Source: Paenibacillus sp. BIHB 4019 (GTDB lineage Bacteria; Bacillota; Bacilli; Paenibacillales; Paenibacillaceae). From it: a DNA stretch of 64,000 nt. The stretch is taken from the NCBI RefSeq assembly GCF_002741035.1, contig NZ_CP016808.1, forward strand, positions 6,124,501 through 6,188,500. The letters are read 5' to 3'. Under the pieces are notes generated by a model. The model worked only from the letters and a program-made list of their open reading frames with translations, was not told where the DNA came from and ran no database searches. Positions 41,359 to 50,685 of this stretch are shown here, in pieces. The position numbers and the translations under genes are program-made. The stretch's first letter is position 1; each line of letters begins with the position of its first letter.

Positions 41359-44184
41359 TTAAGAACTGATTCGTCCCGCTTCGAGCTGATCTATTGTGAG
41401 CAGCACCTCACGCGGCTTGCTGCCTTCGTATGGCCCCACGATATGACGGGCTTCCATCTCGTCAATGAGCCTTGCAGCCCTTGTGTAGCCAATACGCATG
41501 CGGCGTTGAAGCAAGGATACCGACGCTTGCTTTGCTTCGACGACGATTTGAACGGCCTGATCATACAGTTCGTCCATGACCTCGTCGGAGCTAGCCGTCT
41601 CCTCCTCAATTTCCGGTACAAGATCTTCTTTGTATTCCGCTTCTGCCTGCCCTCGGGCATAACCGACAAGCGCCTCTACTTCCTGATCGGAAAGGAATGC
41701 GCCCTGTACCCGCGTCGGCTTGGAGGTACCCATCGGCAAGTAAAGCATATCGCCGCGGCCGAGCAGCTTTTCCGCTCCGACCATGTCGAGTATCGTTCGC
41801 GAATCGACCTGTGAGGAAACGCCAAAAGCAATCCGCGATGGAATATTCGCTTTAATAACACCGGTAATGACGTCAACAGACGGACGCTGCGTTGCAATAA
41901 TAAGGTGAATGCCTGCCGCACGGGCCATTTGCGCGAGTCTGGCAATGGCATCCTCGACATCGTTAGCCGCTACGATCATCAAATCGGCAAGCTCATCGAC
42001 GATGACGACGATGTAAGGCAGAACCGCTTTCGGATTGTCTGCCATTAAAGTGTTATAGCCTTCAATATTTCGCGTTCCCGATTTGGAAAACAGCTCATAG
42101 CGTTTTTCCATCTCGACTACGATTTTCTTAAGCGCAAGCGATGCGCGACGCGGATCAGTTACAACTGGCGCCAGCAAATGCGGGATACCGTTGTATACGT
42201 TTAGCTCCACCATTTTCGGATCGACCATGAGAAACTTCACTTCATCCGGCGTTGCTTTGTACAAAATACTAGTAATAATACCGTTTATACAGACTGATTT
42301 ACCGGACCCTGTCGCTCCCGCTACAAGCAAATGGGGCATTTTCGCCAAATTGCCCACGATTGGCTTGCCCGCGATATCACGGCCGAAGGCAATCGACAGC
42401 TTGGAAGGGGAATCATAAAATTCCTTTGTTTCCATTACTTCGCGCATCGTAACAATCGATATTTCCATATTCGGCACTTCAATGCCGATGGCCGATCTGC
42501 CTGGAATAGGCGCTTCCATCCGAATATCCTTAGCTGCAAGCGCAAGTGCAATATCATCAGTCAAGCTGACAATTTTGCTAACTTTCACGCCCGATGCCGG
42601 CTCAACCTCAAAACGGGTAACGGCCGGACCGATAACGGGATCAAGCACCTTCGCCTTCACGCCAAAGCTTTCAAGTGTGCGCTCCAGCTTAAGCTTCGCC
42701 TCCATGGAACTGGAGCCAACGCCGCCTCTAACCATATGGCTAGGCTTGGACAGCAAAGTAAACGGCGGTAAAACGTACGGCTTGACTACCGGGACGTTTG
42801 ATGCGGCTAGCGCCGGCTTGCTTTCGGCTGCTTGTTGGTTCGCTTCATTGCTTGCAGCGTTTGAGCCAGGGACTGCAGCAGCGTCCAAATGGCCATCTGC
42901 CGCTCTCTCGCTATCCAATAAAGGCTCATCATATTCATCATCACCTTGTTGAACAGCTTGCTCCCCAAATGCCTCATTCGCCTGCTCGGCTGCGTCATAC
43001 TCCGAATCTTCTGCTTCATTTCCTTCTATATGTACCAGCTCTTGCTGCTCCTGCGTTTCTTGCGGCCTCCATGGCTCTGACCATTCCTGCTCATCCGTTA
43101 TGTCGGAATGAGCGTACGGCTGGGCAGCTTTAGCAGCCAAATCCTCCTGCTCGCTAGGCCATAAGCTAGCGCTTGTCTCTGGCAGTGGAACTGCAGCAGC
43201 TGTTGAGGAAGCTGCTGTGCTAGGCGCGGTTTGGGCAGCAAATTCATCCTGCTCACTGTCCCAATCCTGATCCCAATCTTCCGCCCAATGCGGTACTGCC
43301 GCGCCCTCTTCGCCACGGCCAGACTCACCGTGAAGCGGATCATCCTCCAGCTCCCATTCGTCATGGCTGGCGGCAGCCTTCGCCTTATCGGATTGTCGCC
43401 AGGAGAAAAACAATGACTTTTTGTTTTTGACTGGACGGGGCGCAAAATCCTCTTCATCATCGTCAATTGTATTGTCCGAAGTAAGCACGGTGCTTGCTGA
43501 CGATACTACGCTTGCATTTCTAGATGATTGTGCTGCAGCCCGCTCGGCGGAATAATCCGACCATTTGGCTGCGAGCAGCTTGAGCATACGGACAAAGCGG
43601 GTACGCAGCGTCTTGAACAGCTCCACATACGATTTCCCCGTTATGAGCATAATGGAAATTGCAATCATGACGAGCATGAGCAACTGAGCTCCGATTTTCC
43701 CAAACAAGGTGAAAAGTACGGAATATTGCAGCGCTCCAACGTAACCACCACTAATGGCCTTGTCCTTAAGCGGGCGCAAATCCTGCGGGTTGGAAGTAAG
43801 CAGCTCTCCCCTTAAGTCGCTGTCCAACTGATTCAAAATCACTTTGCCAGACAGCAGTGTCGTATCCCCAAGCTTGCGGTCGATTTCCGCAATGGAGCTC
43901 CACAGCGTAAAGGCAAGCACGAGCACAAGCATGCCTGTTTTCCGATTGGACCAGCCTTTCGGCCACATCCGTTTGACCATCACGACCAGCCCCACATATA
44001 TGCCAATCAGTGCAATCACAAAGTAAAATTTACCCAGAAAGAGGCCGAACAGTTTGGACAATGAACGTCCTACCGTCGCCTCTCCCGATAAAGCAATAAT
44101 CGATACCGTAATGAGTAAAATACCGTAAACCTCATATTTCAAATTTGCTGCGAGCGATTTCTTGCCCCTTCTTTTCTTAGCCAA
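41359..44184 (-). CDS. spoIIIE: DNA translocase FtsK/SpoIIIE
   Basis: 941 residues. Four or five N-terminal membrane helices (about 15-180) are followed by an exceptionally long acidic, Ala/Gln/Glu-rich linker (about 230-480), the RecA-like motor with Walker A GATGSGKS and Walker B ([12 protein letters not shown]), and the C-terminal gamma winged helix (about 875-940). The protein pumps chromosomal DNA through the division or sporulation septum. The position next to ylzJ and tepA corresponds to spoIIIE of B. subtilis. Confidence 0.95.
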   Translation of the reverse strand: MAKKRRGKKSLAANLKYEVYGILLITVSIIALSGEATVGRSLSKLFGLFLGKFYFVIALIGIYVGLVVMVKRMWPKGWSNRKTGMLVLVLAFTLWSSIAEIDRKLGDTTLLSGKVILNQLDSDLRGELLTSNPQDLRPLKDKAISGGYVGALQYSVLFTLFGKIGAQLLMLVMIAISIMLITGKSYVELFKTLRTRFVRMLKLLAAKWSDYSAERAAAQSSRNASVVSSASTVLTSDNTIDDDEEDFAPRPVKNKKSLFFSWRQSDKAKAAASHDEWELEDDPLHGESGRGEEGAAVPHWAEDWDQDWDSEQDEFAAQTAPSTAASSTAAAVPLPETSASLWPSEQEDLAAKAAQPYAHSDITDEQEWSEPWRPQETQEQQELVHIEGNEAEDSEYDAAEQANEAFGEQAVQQGDDEYDEPLLDSERAADGHLDAAAVPGSNAASNEANQQAAESKPALAASNVPVVKPYVLPPFTLLSKPSHMVRGGVGSSSMEAKLKLERTLESFGVKAKVLDPVIGPAVTRFEVEPASGVKVSKIVSLTDDIALALAAKDIRMEAPIPGRSAIGIEVPNMEISIVTMREVMETKEFYDSPSKLSIAFGRDIAGKPIVGNLAKMPHLLVAGATGSGKSVCINGIITSILYKATPDEVKFLMVDPKMVELNVYNGIPHLLAPVVTDPRRASLALKKIVVEMEKRYELFSKSGTRNIEGYNTLMADNPKAVLPYIVVIVDELADLMIVAANDVEDAIARLAQMARAAGIHLIIATQRPSVDVITGVIKANIPSRIAFGVSSQVDSRTILDMVGAEKLLGRGDMLYLPMGTSKPTRVQGAFLSDQEVEALVGYARGQAEAEYKEDLVPEIEEETASSDEVMDELYDQAVQIVVEAKQASVSLLQRRMRIGYTRAARLIDEMEARHIVGPYEGSKPREVLLTIDQLEAGRISS

Positions 44185-44271
44185 CGTTCGTCACCCCCGG
44201 TAAAACATTATACCATAGGTGGACAAATGTTCCTATTCGTTCGATAGTCCCTTAAACAGCAAAATCCTTTA

Positions 44272-44490
44272 TCAATATTTGACAACAGCTCCTGGCGAAA
44301 GCTGCGGATTTAAATAATCGTCCAGCCCGCAATGAATGAGTCGAATGACTTTGCCCATCCCTGGCGCAATCGGCTCTACCTGCATATATACGCCATCCAC
44401 CCAAACTTCGCGGCCCTGATTGATTTCCTCCTCCGCCTGCCAGCCCGCCAGCACTTCTTCCAGCGGAACAATCGTATATAGAACAGACAT
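44272..44490 (-). CDS. ylzJ: YlzJ-like protein
   Basis: A 72-residue small protein beginning [14 protein letters not shown], conserved between tepA and spoIIIE in Bacillales. Function unknown. Its ATG shares one base with the tepA stop (TAATG), so it is translationally coupled. Confidence 0.88.
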   Translation of the reverse strand: MSVLYTIVPLEEVLAGWQAEEEINQGREVWVDGVYMQVEPIAPGMGKVIRLIHCGLDDYLNPQLSPGAVVKY

Positions 44491-45236
44491 TAGTTAAACA
44501 CCCCCGGCATTCCCGCCTGCCTGCGCTCCTCTACTAGCCGCTTAAGCTCCCGAAGCGCATCTGCAAGACCGCCTACCGCATCAATCAAGCCATGGCGAAC
44601 TGCGTCGCCGCCAATGACTGTTGTTCCGATATCGCGTGTCAGCTCTCCTGTTTTGAACATCAATTCCTTGAAAGTCGCTTCCGACACTTTGGAGTGCATC
44701 GTAACGAAACGAACGACGCGCTCCTGCATTTTATCCAAATATTCGAACGTTTGGGGAACGCCAATCACGGTGCCATTTAAGCGAATCGGATGTATGGTCA
44801 TCGTTGCTGTCGCAGCAATGAAGGATAGGTTGCCCGCTACAGCTATCGGAACGCCAATCGAATGTCCGCCACCGAGTACGAGCGTAACTGTCGGCTTTGA
44901 CAAAGAAGAAATCATTTCTGCAATAGCAAGCCCCGCCTCCACATCACCGCCAACTGTGTTGAGCACGATCAGCACACCTTCAATTTTTTGATTTTGCTCG
45001 GCTGCGACCAGCTGTGGAATCAAATGCTCATATTTTGTCGTTTTATTTTGCGGCGGCAGCACCATATGCCCTTCAATCTGTCCAATAATCGTCATGCAAA
45101 AAATATTGGACTCGGCCTGAGGAATGTTTACCTGGCCCAACTGCTGCAAAGCGTCAAGGGCTCCAGCCGCCTTTTTCTTCTCTTCGTCATACGGCTCAGG
45201 CTGTTCTCCTGTTAAACTCATTGAATACGGCCACAT
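44490..45236 (-). CDS. tepA: TepA, ClpP/SppA-like serine protease
   Basis: 248 residues of the ClpP fold. The candidate nucleophile is the Ser in [12 protein letters not shown], followed by the His region MTIHPIRL. In B. subtilis TepA (translocation-enhancing protein) acts on small acid-soluble spore proteins and supports secretion. ATG at 45236 lies at proper distance from GAGGGGGAA; the ATG at 45260 would swallow that site. Confidence 0.9.
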   Translation of the reverse strand: MWPYSMSLTGEQPEPYDEEKKKAAGALDALQQLGQVNIPQAESNIFCMTIIGQIEGHMVLPPQNKTTKYEHLIPQLVAAEQNQKIEGVLIVLNTVGGDVEAGLAIAEMISSLSKPTVTLVLGGGHSIGVPIAVAGNLSFIAATATMTIHPIRLNGTVIGVPQTFEYLDKMQERVVRFVTMHSKVSEATFKELMFKTGELTRDIGTTVIGGDAVRHGLIDAVGGLADALRELKRLVEERRQAGMPGVFN

Positions 45237-45392
45237 CGGCGAATTCCCCCTCTTGAACAAGGCTAATACCGTTTTGGCTGAACCTACGGCTCGTCATAGT
45301 ATGGGAATGTCGCGTTTATTTATGCCCCTGCTCCTGCAAAACGTCACTTTACGGCCGAATTATTGTAAAATCGCCAAAATGGCAACCCCTCA

Positions 45393-46706
45393 TTAAGTCA
45401 AACTAAGAAATGCGGCCTGCCTTCCTGCCTGAAGGCCTTCACTAGGAATGGCTGCCAATGCATTTGCCCCGGCAAAAGCAGCAATATTTCCCGATTTATC
45501 GTTCGGCAGCGGCCTAACCCGCCATTCCCCCTGCTCCATCCACACAAATGCGCGAATATAACGGGGATACGGCGAAGGCTTATCCACATCGTCCATTAAT
45601 ATAGCTTGCTTCCACTCCGCCTCACTTCCATCAAGCCCCATCCCATGTTTTACGATTGGCTTCACCAACAGCACAAGCCCTGTGTAACATGCTCCAGGAT
45701 TGCCAGACAAGCTGATCAGCAGCTTGCCTTGATTTATAAATGCCGATGAATGCGGCCCAGGGCGCATCATCACTTTCGTGAACAAAGGCTCAAAACCAAG
45801 GCAGTCTGCCGCATGAGCAACGCAATCGTAATCACCTACCGAAATGCCGCCAGTTGTAATAACCAAATCCGCCTGCTCAGCAGCTAGCTTAATCGCCATA
45901 GCAATTACTTTGGCATCATCCTTAATGGGCAAGGAACGAATAACCGATGCTCCCTGCTCCTGTAGAAACGCTTCCACGGCGAAGCCATTGGCATCATAGA
46001 TCCGATTAGGCTGCAAGGGCTGGCCTGGAAGCAGCAGCTCGTCTCCAACAGGAATGACTGCAACTACCGGCTGAGCGACTACAGAAGCGTGTTCCTGTCC
46101 AAAAGAGGCGAGAATGGCCATTTCCTTCGAACCAAGCATGGTGCCTTTTTTAATGACGAGGCTGTTTTCAGCTATATCCTCGCCTGCTTCGGCAATATTT
46201 TTCCCCAGCTGCACGGGCTGATTGATTTGAATTTGCGACATCCCCCACGTAGCGGCATCCGATTGCTGTCCATGCAGGCTCGGCGGCGACTGAATCTCCT
46301 CCTGCCTAATTACAGCATCAAAACCATTGGGCACAGGAGCTCCTGTAAAAATACGTACGGCCGTCAGCTGTTCATTAATGAGAGGACGGCTGCCAGAGCC
46401 CGTATGCCAAGCTATTTCTCCCGCCCCTGCCTGCACCTCGCCAGTTACAATAAGCCGAATCGGGTTGCCAGGTGAAGCCGTCTGCGTAAAAGCAGCATGG
46501 AGCGCATATCCATCCATTGCTGCTCGGCGAAAAGGCGGCATTTGAAATGGGGAGTAAAAATCCTCGGCAAGCACTCGCTGAGCAGCTTTCTGTAAAAGCA
46601 CTTGCTCCACCTTTCCTGGAAGCGTATGTTCGAGTAAACAGCGAACCGCTTCGTCAACGCTAAAACCTTTTTTTATATGAACACGATCTACACGGGCAAC
46701 TGCCAT
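45393..46706 (-). CDS. moeA: MoeA, molybdopterin molybdenumtransferase
   Basis: 437 residues with the MoeA domain order. An N-terminal part has PPFRRAAMDGYAL and a beta-barrel. The central MoCF domain contains TTGGISVGDYD, MRPGPHSSAF and SLSGNPGACY. A C-terminal barrel ends the protein. MoeA inserts molybdate into molybdopterin, giving the cofactor needed by nitrate reductase. ATG at 46706 after AAGGAGGAG is chosen. It is divergent from narK and has a leader with hexaloop hairpins overlapping a terminator, pointing to nitrate-dependent antitermination. The gene interrupts the tepA-rnj order known from B. subtilis. Confidence 0.95.
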   Translation of the reverse strand: MAVARVDRVHIKKGFSVDEAVRCLLEHTLPGKVEQVLLQKAAQRVLAEDFYSPFQMPPFRRAAMDGYALHAAFTQTASPGNPIRLIVTGEVQAGAGEIAWHTGSGSRPLINEQLTAVRIFTGAPVPNGFDAVIRQEEIQSPPSLHGQQSDAATWGMSQIQINQPVQLGKNIAEAGEDIAENSLVIKKGTMLGSKEMAILASFGQEHASVVAQPVVAVIPVGDELLLPGQPLQPNRIYDANGFAVEAFLQEQGASVIRSLPIKDDAKVIAMAIKLAAEQADLVITTGGISVGDYDCVAHAADCLGFEPLFTKVMMRPGPHSSAFINQGKLLISLSGNPGACYTGLVLLVKPIVKHGMGLDGSEAEWKQAILMDDVDKPSPYPRYIRAFVWMEQGEWRVRPLPNDKSGNIAAFAGANALAAIPSEGLQAGRQAAFLSLT

Positions 46707-46744
46707 GCTCGACTCCTCCTTCTTATAGCTGAAAATAAGCATAA

Positions 46745-46808
46745 AAGCCCGTTCCCTGTCTGCAGGGAGCGGGCTTCATTGCCGGCGGGCGGCGGCACAT
46801 CATTGTGC
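46745..46808 (-). promoter_or_regulatory. moeA leader: two ANTAR-type hexaloop hairpins and an overlapping terminator
   Basis: On the minus strand hairpin P1 is GCAC-AATGAT-GTGC (46795-46808), and P2 is GCCGGC-AATGAA-GCCCGC (46769-46786, one mismatch in the stem). Both six-base loops have A at position 1 and G at position 4, the ANTAR recognition rule. P2's 3' arm overlaps the left arm of an intrinsic terminator (46763-46776 with 46745-46758, then TTTT). P2 and the terminator cannot form together, so binding of an ANTAR protein should allow read-through into moeA. Confidence 0.8.
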
Positions 46809-46831
46809 AGCCTTATATTTGGATTATGATG

Positions 46832-46860
46832 AGCATAAAAGAATTCGACATTCATGTCAA
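46832..46860 (-). promoter_or_regulatory. Sigma-A promoter of moeA
   Basis: TTGACA (46855-46860) and TATGCT (46832-46837), 17 bases apart on the minus strand. The predicted start near 46825 lies about 17 bases before hairpin P1. Confidence 0.8.
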
Positions 46861-46915
46861 TATATATGACGCAAATTAAGCAACTAAAGAAAAATAAAGT
46901 TTTATGTAATATTTG

Positions 46916-46944
46916 TTGACATGACTTGAGTGGTATTCTATAAT
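46916..46944 (+). promoter_or_regulatory. Consensus sigma-A promoter of narK
   Basis: Perfect TTGACA (46916-46921) and TATAAT (46939-46944) with a 17-base spacer. Such a strong promoter fits a gene controlled after initiation, by termination in the leader. Confidence 0.9.
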
Positions 46945-46953
46945 TCAGCTTGA

Positions 46954-47062
46954 GTTCACAATGAGGTGAGCAACTATCGTCCGCACAGAGTCGTGCTGGC
47001 GTTCGGCAATGAGGCCGCAATCCGTCCGAGCTTTAGCTTGGGGCAGACTGCGGCCTTTTCTT
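46954..47062 (+). promoter_or_regulatory. narK leader: three hexaloop hairpins and an overlapping terminator
   Basis: Three short stems each close a six-base loop with A1 and G4: H1 TTCAC-AATGAG-GTGAG (46955-46970), H2 GCAC-AGAGTC-GTGC (46983-46996) and H3 CGGC-AATGAG-GCCG (47004-47017). H3 shares its 3' arm with the terminator stem AGGCCGCA/TGCGGCCT (47012-47019 with 47049-47056, then TTTCTTC). H2 and H3 correspond in spacing to P1 and P2 of the moeA leader. The arrangement predicts ANTAR-dependent antitermination of the nitrate transporter. The remaining 110 bases to the ATG hold a further small GGTGC/GCACC hairpin. Confidence 0.82.
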
Positions 47063-47170
47063 CATATGTACAGCTGGAATTGCGGTGCGCCATGCACCCC
47101 GGGAATGCGAGAACCGCCATCATCCATGCTGACTGAGCACGTGAAAATCAATCATAGAGGAGAGAGAGAC

Positions 47171-48412
47171 ATGTTAGATAAAAAAGCGTTTTGGAAAAGT
47201 GGACATAAACCATCCTTGTTCAGTTCTTTCTTGTATTTCGATATCAGCTTTATGATTTGGATTTTGATGGGGCCGCTCATTGTCGTCATCGCCAGCGATT
47301 ATCCGATGGATGCTGCACAAAAAGCGAAGCTTGTAGCGCTCCCGATTTTGGGCGGCTCGGTGCTCCGGCTTGTGCTTGGCTTCATGACAGACCATATCGG
47401 TCCAAAAAGAACAGGCCAAATCGGCATGCTCGTCACTATGATTCCGCTTATTTGGGGCTGGAAGTTCGTTGACTCGTTAACTGAGCTCCATTTTGTCGCT
47501 TTATTGCTCGGTGTAGCTGGAGCATCTTTTGCAGCAGCGCTTCCGCTTGCCAGCAGATGGTATCCGCCACAATATCAAGGACTTGCGATGGGTATTGCTG
47601 GAGCCGGAAACAGCGGTACGGTTTTGACAACGCTTTTTGCGAACAGGCTGGCACAGCATTTTGGCGGCTGGGAAGCCGTATTTGGACTCGCCCTCATCCC
47701 TATTGCAGTCGTATTTGTAATATTCACGATTTTTGCAAAAGAAAGTCCGAATCAGCCTGCTCCTAAAAAACTTTCCGAATATGCGCAGGTTCTAAAGCAA
47801 AAGGACGCTTGGCTATTTTGTCTTTTATACAGTGTAACGTTTGGCGGCTTCGTCGGCATGTCGAACTATTTGACGATTTTCTTCAATACGCAGTATGGAC
47901 TTTCCGCCATACAGGCGGCAGATTTTACAACGATTTGTGTCATTGCCGGAAGCTTCTTTCGACCAGTAGGCGGCTGGCTCTCTGATAAGCTGGGGGGGAT
48001 TCGCGTCCTGATGTCGCTGTATGTTGGAGCTGGTGTTATGCTAGCTTCCATCTCCCTGCTGCCTCCACTCTATGCAGTAAGTACCTTGTTGTTCCTTGGC
48101 ATGATGTGTCTCGGCGCAGGCAATGGCGCTGTATTCCAGCTCGTACCGCAGCGCTTTGGCAAAGAGATTGGCATAATGACCGGTATCGTTGGCGCAGCAG
48201 GCGGTGTTGGCGGTTATTTCCTCCCCCTTATTCTCGGCAGCCTATATCAATCAACCGGCTCCTACACGCCAGGCTTCCTCATTCTCAGCAGTATCGCCCT
48301 GCTCAGCATGCTCATGCTCGCGTTCATTCAAAAGGAATGGAAGCGTACCTGGATTGGCAGCGGCGGCAAGGCTAAAATCGACAGCAGCGCTACTATAGCA
48401 GCAAAATCCTAA
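47171..48412 (+). CDS. narK: NarK/NasA-type nitrate/nitrite transporter
   Basis: 413 residues, MFS nitrate/nitrite porter family, about 12 helices. Both NNP signatures can be seen: GIAGAGNSGTV in the first half and GAGNGAVFQLVPQRF in the second. The loop GFMTDHIGPKRTG follows helix 2. ATG at 47171 follows AGAGGAGAGAG; the longer open frame begins inside the leader terminator and is not real. Divergence from moeA and the matching leaders indicate one nitrate-responsive system for uptake and molybdenum cofactor synthesis. No nitrate reductase or nitrate sensor is in the window. Confidence 0.95.
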   Translation: MLDKKAFWKSGHKPSLFSSFLYFDISFMIWILMGPLIVVIASDYPMDAAQKAKLVALPILGGSVLRLVLGFMTDHIGPKRTGQIGMLVTMIPLIWGWKFVDSLTELHFVALLLGVAGASFAAALPLASRWYPPQYQGLAMGIAGAGNSGTVLTTLFANRLAQHFGGWEAVFGLALIPIAVVFVIFTIFAKESPNQPAPKKLSEYAQVLKQKDAWLFCLLYSVTFGGFVGMSNYLTIFFNTQYGLSAIQAADFTTICVIAGSFFRPVGGWLSDKLGGIRVLMSLYVGAGVMLASISLLPPLYAVSTLLFLGMMCLGAGNGAVFQLVPQRFGKEIGIMTGIVGAAGGVGGYFLPLILGSLYQSTGSYTPGFLILSSIALLSMLMLAFIQKEWKRTWIGSGGKAKIDSSATIAAKS

Positions 48413-48434
48413 TCGGCTGCTCTGTTTCAACGAA

Positions 48435-48485
48435 AAAAAGGAGTGGCGAACGTTCCGGCTATCCGGGCGTCCGTCACTCCTTTTT
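48435..48485. terminator. Bidirectional terminator between narK and rnj
   Basis: AAAAAGGAGTG/CACTCCTTTTT with further inner pairing (CCGG/CCGG region), serving convergent narK and the RNase J gene. Confidence 0.9.
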
Positions 48486-48494
48486 ATTTTTAAA

Positions 48495-50174
48495 CTACAC
48501 TTCCATAATAATCGGCAAAATCATTGGCCGGCGACGCGTTTTCTCATAGAGAAAACGTCCCAGTGCATCCTTGACATTCGTTTTTAGCGAAGCCCATTCG
48601 TTCACTTTATCGTTCATCAGCTTCAGCAGCGTAGCAGACACAATTTTGTTCGCTTCATCGAGCAGACCTTCCGATTCACGTACATAAACGAAGCCGCGCG
48701 AAATAATATCCGGTCCGGACACAATGGTGCCCTCCTGCTTCCGCAGCGTCACTACAACGACGAGAATGCCATCCTGAGACAGCAGCTTGCGATCCCGCAG
48801 CACAATATTGCCGACATCGCCAACGCCAAGACCATCAATCAGCACATTGCCTGCTGGAACCTTCGAGCCTCTGCGCGCCTTGCCCCCCTGCACCTCTACA
48901 GTGTCGCCATTTTCCATAACGAAAATATTGGATTTCTCAATGCCAACCGCCTCGGCCAGCAAAGCATGCTGACGCAGCATCCGGTATTCACCATGAATAG
49001 GTATAAAATATTTGGGCTTAATCAGATTAAGCATCAGCTTCAGCTCTTCCTGGCTGCCGTGACCAGAAACGTGGACTCCAGATACCGAGCCTGGACCATA
49101 GATGACGTTCGCTCCAAGACGGAACAACTCGTCCACTGTCCGCCCTACATACCGCTCATTGCCCGGAATGGGCGTCGCTGCAATAATGACCGTATCTCCC
49201 GGCAAAATATCGACTTTACGATGCGTCGAGCGCGCCATGCGTGTCAAAGCTGACATGGGCTCTCCTTGGCTGCCCGTACATAAAATAACGACGCGATCCG
49301 CGGCCAGTTTATTTACTGCTTCCGGTTCAACAATCATGCCGTCTGGAATGTTCAAATAACCTAACTCTCCAGCGATTCCGACCACATTGACCATACTGCG
49401 TCCTACTACAGCAATATAGCGATCCGTAGCAATAGCTGCGTTGATGACCTGCTGGATACGGTGAACGTTGGAAGCAAACGTTGCAACTACGACACGCTGC
49501 GGCGATTTGCGGAATATATCTTTAAGCTCTTCCCCTACATTTTTCTCTGAAGGCGTATAGCCTGGACGCTCCGCATTCGTACTGTCAGACAGCAGCGCAA
49601 GTACGCCCTTCTGCCCGATTTCCGCCATCCGCTTAATGTCAGCATATTGCTCATTGACTGGCGTATGGTCAAACTTGAAGTCTCCTGTGTGTACGACGAC
49701 ACCTTCTGGCGTCTCCAAGCATACGCCTACGGAGTCAGGAATGCTGTGGTTCGTTTTGAAAAAGGATACCTGGATGCTGCCCAGCTCTATCTCCGAATCC
49801 GCATTAATCAATATTCGCTTCGTTTCGCCCAGCAGTCCTGCTTCCTTCAGCTTGCCTTCAATCAGTCCCAGCGTCAGCTTCGTGGCATATACCGGAACGT
49901 TGAGGCTGCGCAGCATATAGGAAAGCCCGCCGATATGATCTTCATGTCCATGTGTAATGACAATGCCGCGCACCTTCTCGCGATTTTCCTTCAAATACGA
50001 AATGTCCGGAATAACTATATCTATGCCGAGCATATCCTCTTCCGGAAACTTAAGCCCCGCATCTACAATTACAATATCATTGTCATATTGAATGACGTAC
50101 ATGTTTTTACCAATTTCACCAATACCGCCTAATGCAAAAATCAACAGTTTATCCTGCACATTCTTTTTGGACAA
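48495..50174 (-). CDS. rnjB: Ribonuclease J
   Basis: 559 residues. Metallo-beta-lactamase and beta-CASP domains with the metal motif THGHEDHIGG, the SDSTNAE motif and the late HVSGHGSQEEL and PIHGEYR motifs; a C-terminal domain ends near 559. RNase J combines 5'-3' exonuclease and endonuclease activity in mRNA and rRNA processing. The location next to dapA is that of rnjB in B. subtilis, but the catalytic motifs here look fully intact, so J1-like activity is possible. The ATG follows a GGAGGGATAG-type site. Confidence 0.92.
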   Translation of the reverse strand: MSKKNVQDKLLIFALGGIGEIGKNMYVIQYDNDIVIVDAGLKFPEEDMLGIDIVIPDISYLKENREKVRGIVITHGHEDHIGGLSYMLRSLNVPVYATKLTLGLIEGKLKEAGLLGETKRILINADSEIELGSIQVSFFKTNHSIPDSVGVCLETPEGVVVHTGDFKFDHTPVNEQYADIKRMAEIGQKGVLALLSDSTNAERPGYTPSEKNVGEELKDIFRKSPQRVVVATFASNVHRIQQVINAAIATDRYIAVVGRSMVNVVGIAGELGYLNIPDGMIVEPEAVNKLAADRVVILCTGSQGEPMSALTRMARSTHRKVDILPGDTVIIAATPIPGNERYVGRTVDELFRLGANVIYGPGSVSGVHVSGHGSQEELKLMLNLIKPKYFIPIHGEYRMLRQHALLAEAVGIEKSNIFVMENGDTVEVQGGKARRGSKVPAGNVLIDGLGVGDVGNIVLRDRKLLSQDGILVVVVTLRKQEGTIVSGPDIISRGFVYVRESEGLLDEANKIVSATLLKLMNDKVNEWASLKTNVKDALGRFLYEKTRRRPMILPIIMEV

Positions 50175-50378
50175 TGACTATCCCTCCTTTTTCCAACCTG
50201 ATGAGGTCATGTTTTTTTCCTGTTAAACAAGAAGGAAGCTGCTCCATTCTTAGCTTAATTTGCAAATCATTTCCGCACCCGATCACTTGAACTTATTATA
50301 CATGATGAAAAAGATCGAATACAAGGCTGAGAGGCTTTGTCCAGTGTAAAAGAATGGGATCGGGTTAGGGCGCTGCGT

Positions 50379-50494
50379 GAAAGGTTTGGGGGTCGATCGC
50401 CATTCCCCTGTGATTTCTCCGAACCGTAAAAGCTTCAGCGGTAGAAATCACAAGGCAAAAGCGAACGCTCGCGCTTCTCACTCCCAAACCTTTC
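50379..50494. repeat. 116-bp nested palindromic element
   Basis: Outer arms GAAAGGTTTGGG (50379-50390) and CCCAAACCTTTC (50483-50494) are perfect complements. Inside are TGTGATTTCT (50409-50418) and AGAAATCACA (50443-50452), again perfect, with ACCG/CGGT within. The left spacer holds a CGATCG palindrome and the right one AGCG/CGCT. No open frame is present. It fills the centre of the 511-base spacer between rnj and dapA; the rest of that spacer shows nothing else apart from the dapA terminator. Confidence 0.8.
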
Positions 50495-50638
50495 CCCTCC
50501 GCTTCTTCCTCTTCACCCATTGCTTTTAAAACCGCATATTGCCCCCATCACCGGCTGCATATAAAAAATAGGGAGTGCAGCTGTAATTGGAATAATATGA
50601 AAGTGCATGCTAGGAAAAATAAATAAAGTGAATAAAAA

Positions 50639-50663
50639 AAAGCTGGCGCCTAGGCACCAGCTT
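50639..50663 (-). terminator. Intrinsic terminator after dapA
   Basis: AAGCTGG/CCAGCTT with inner GCC/GGC, followed on the minus strand by seven Ts. Confidence 0.9.
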
Positions 50664-50685
50664 AATGATTTATGAAGAGCTTGAA

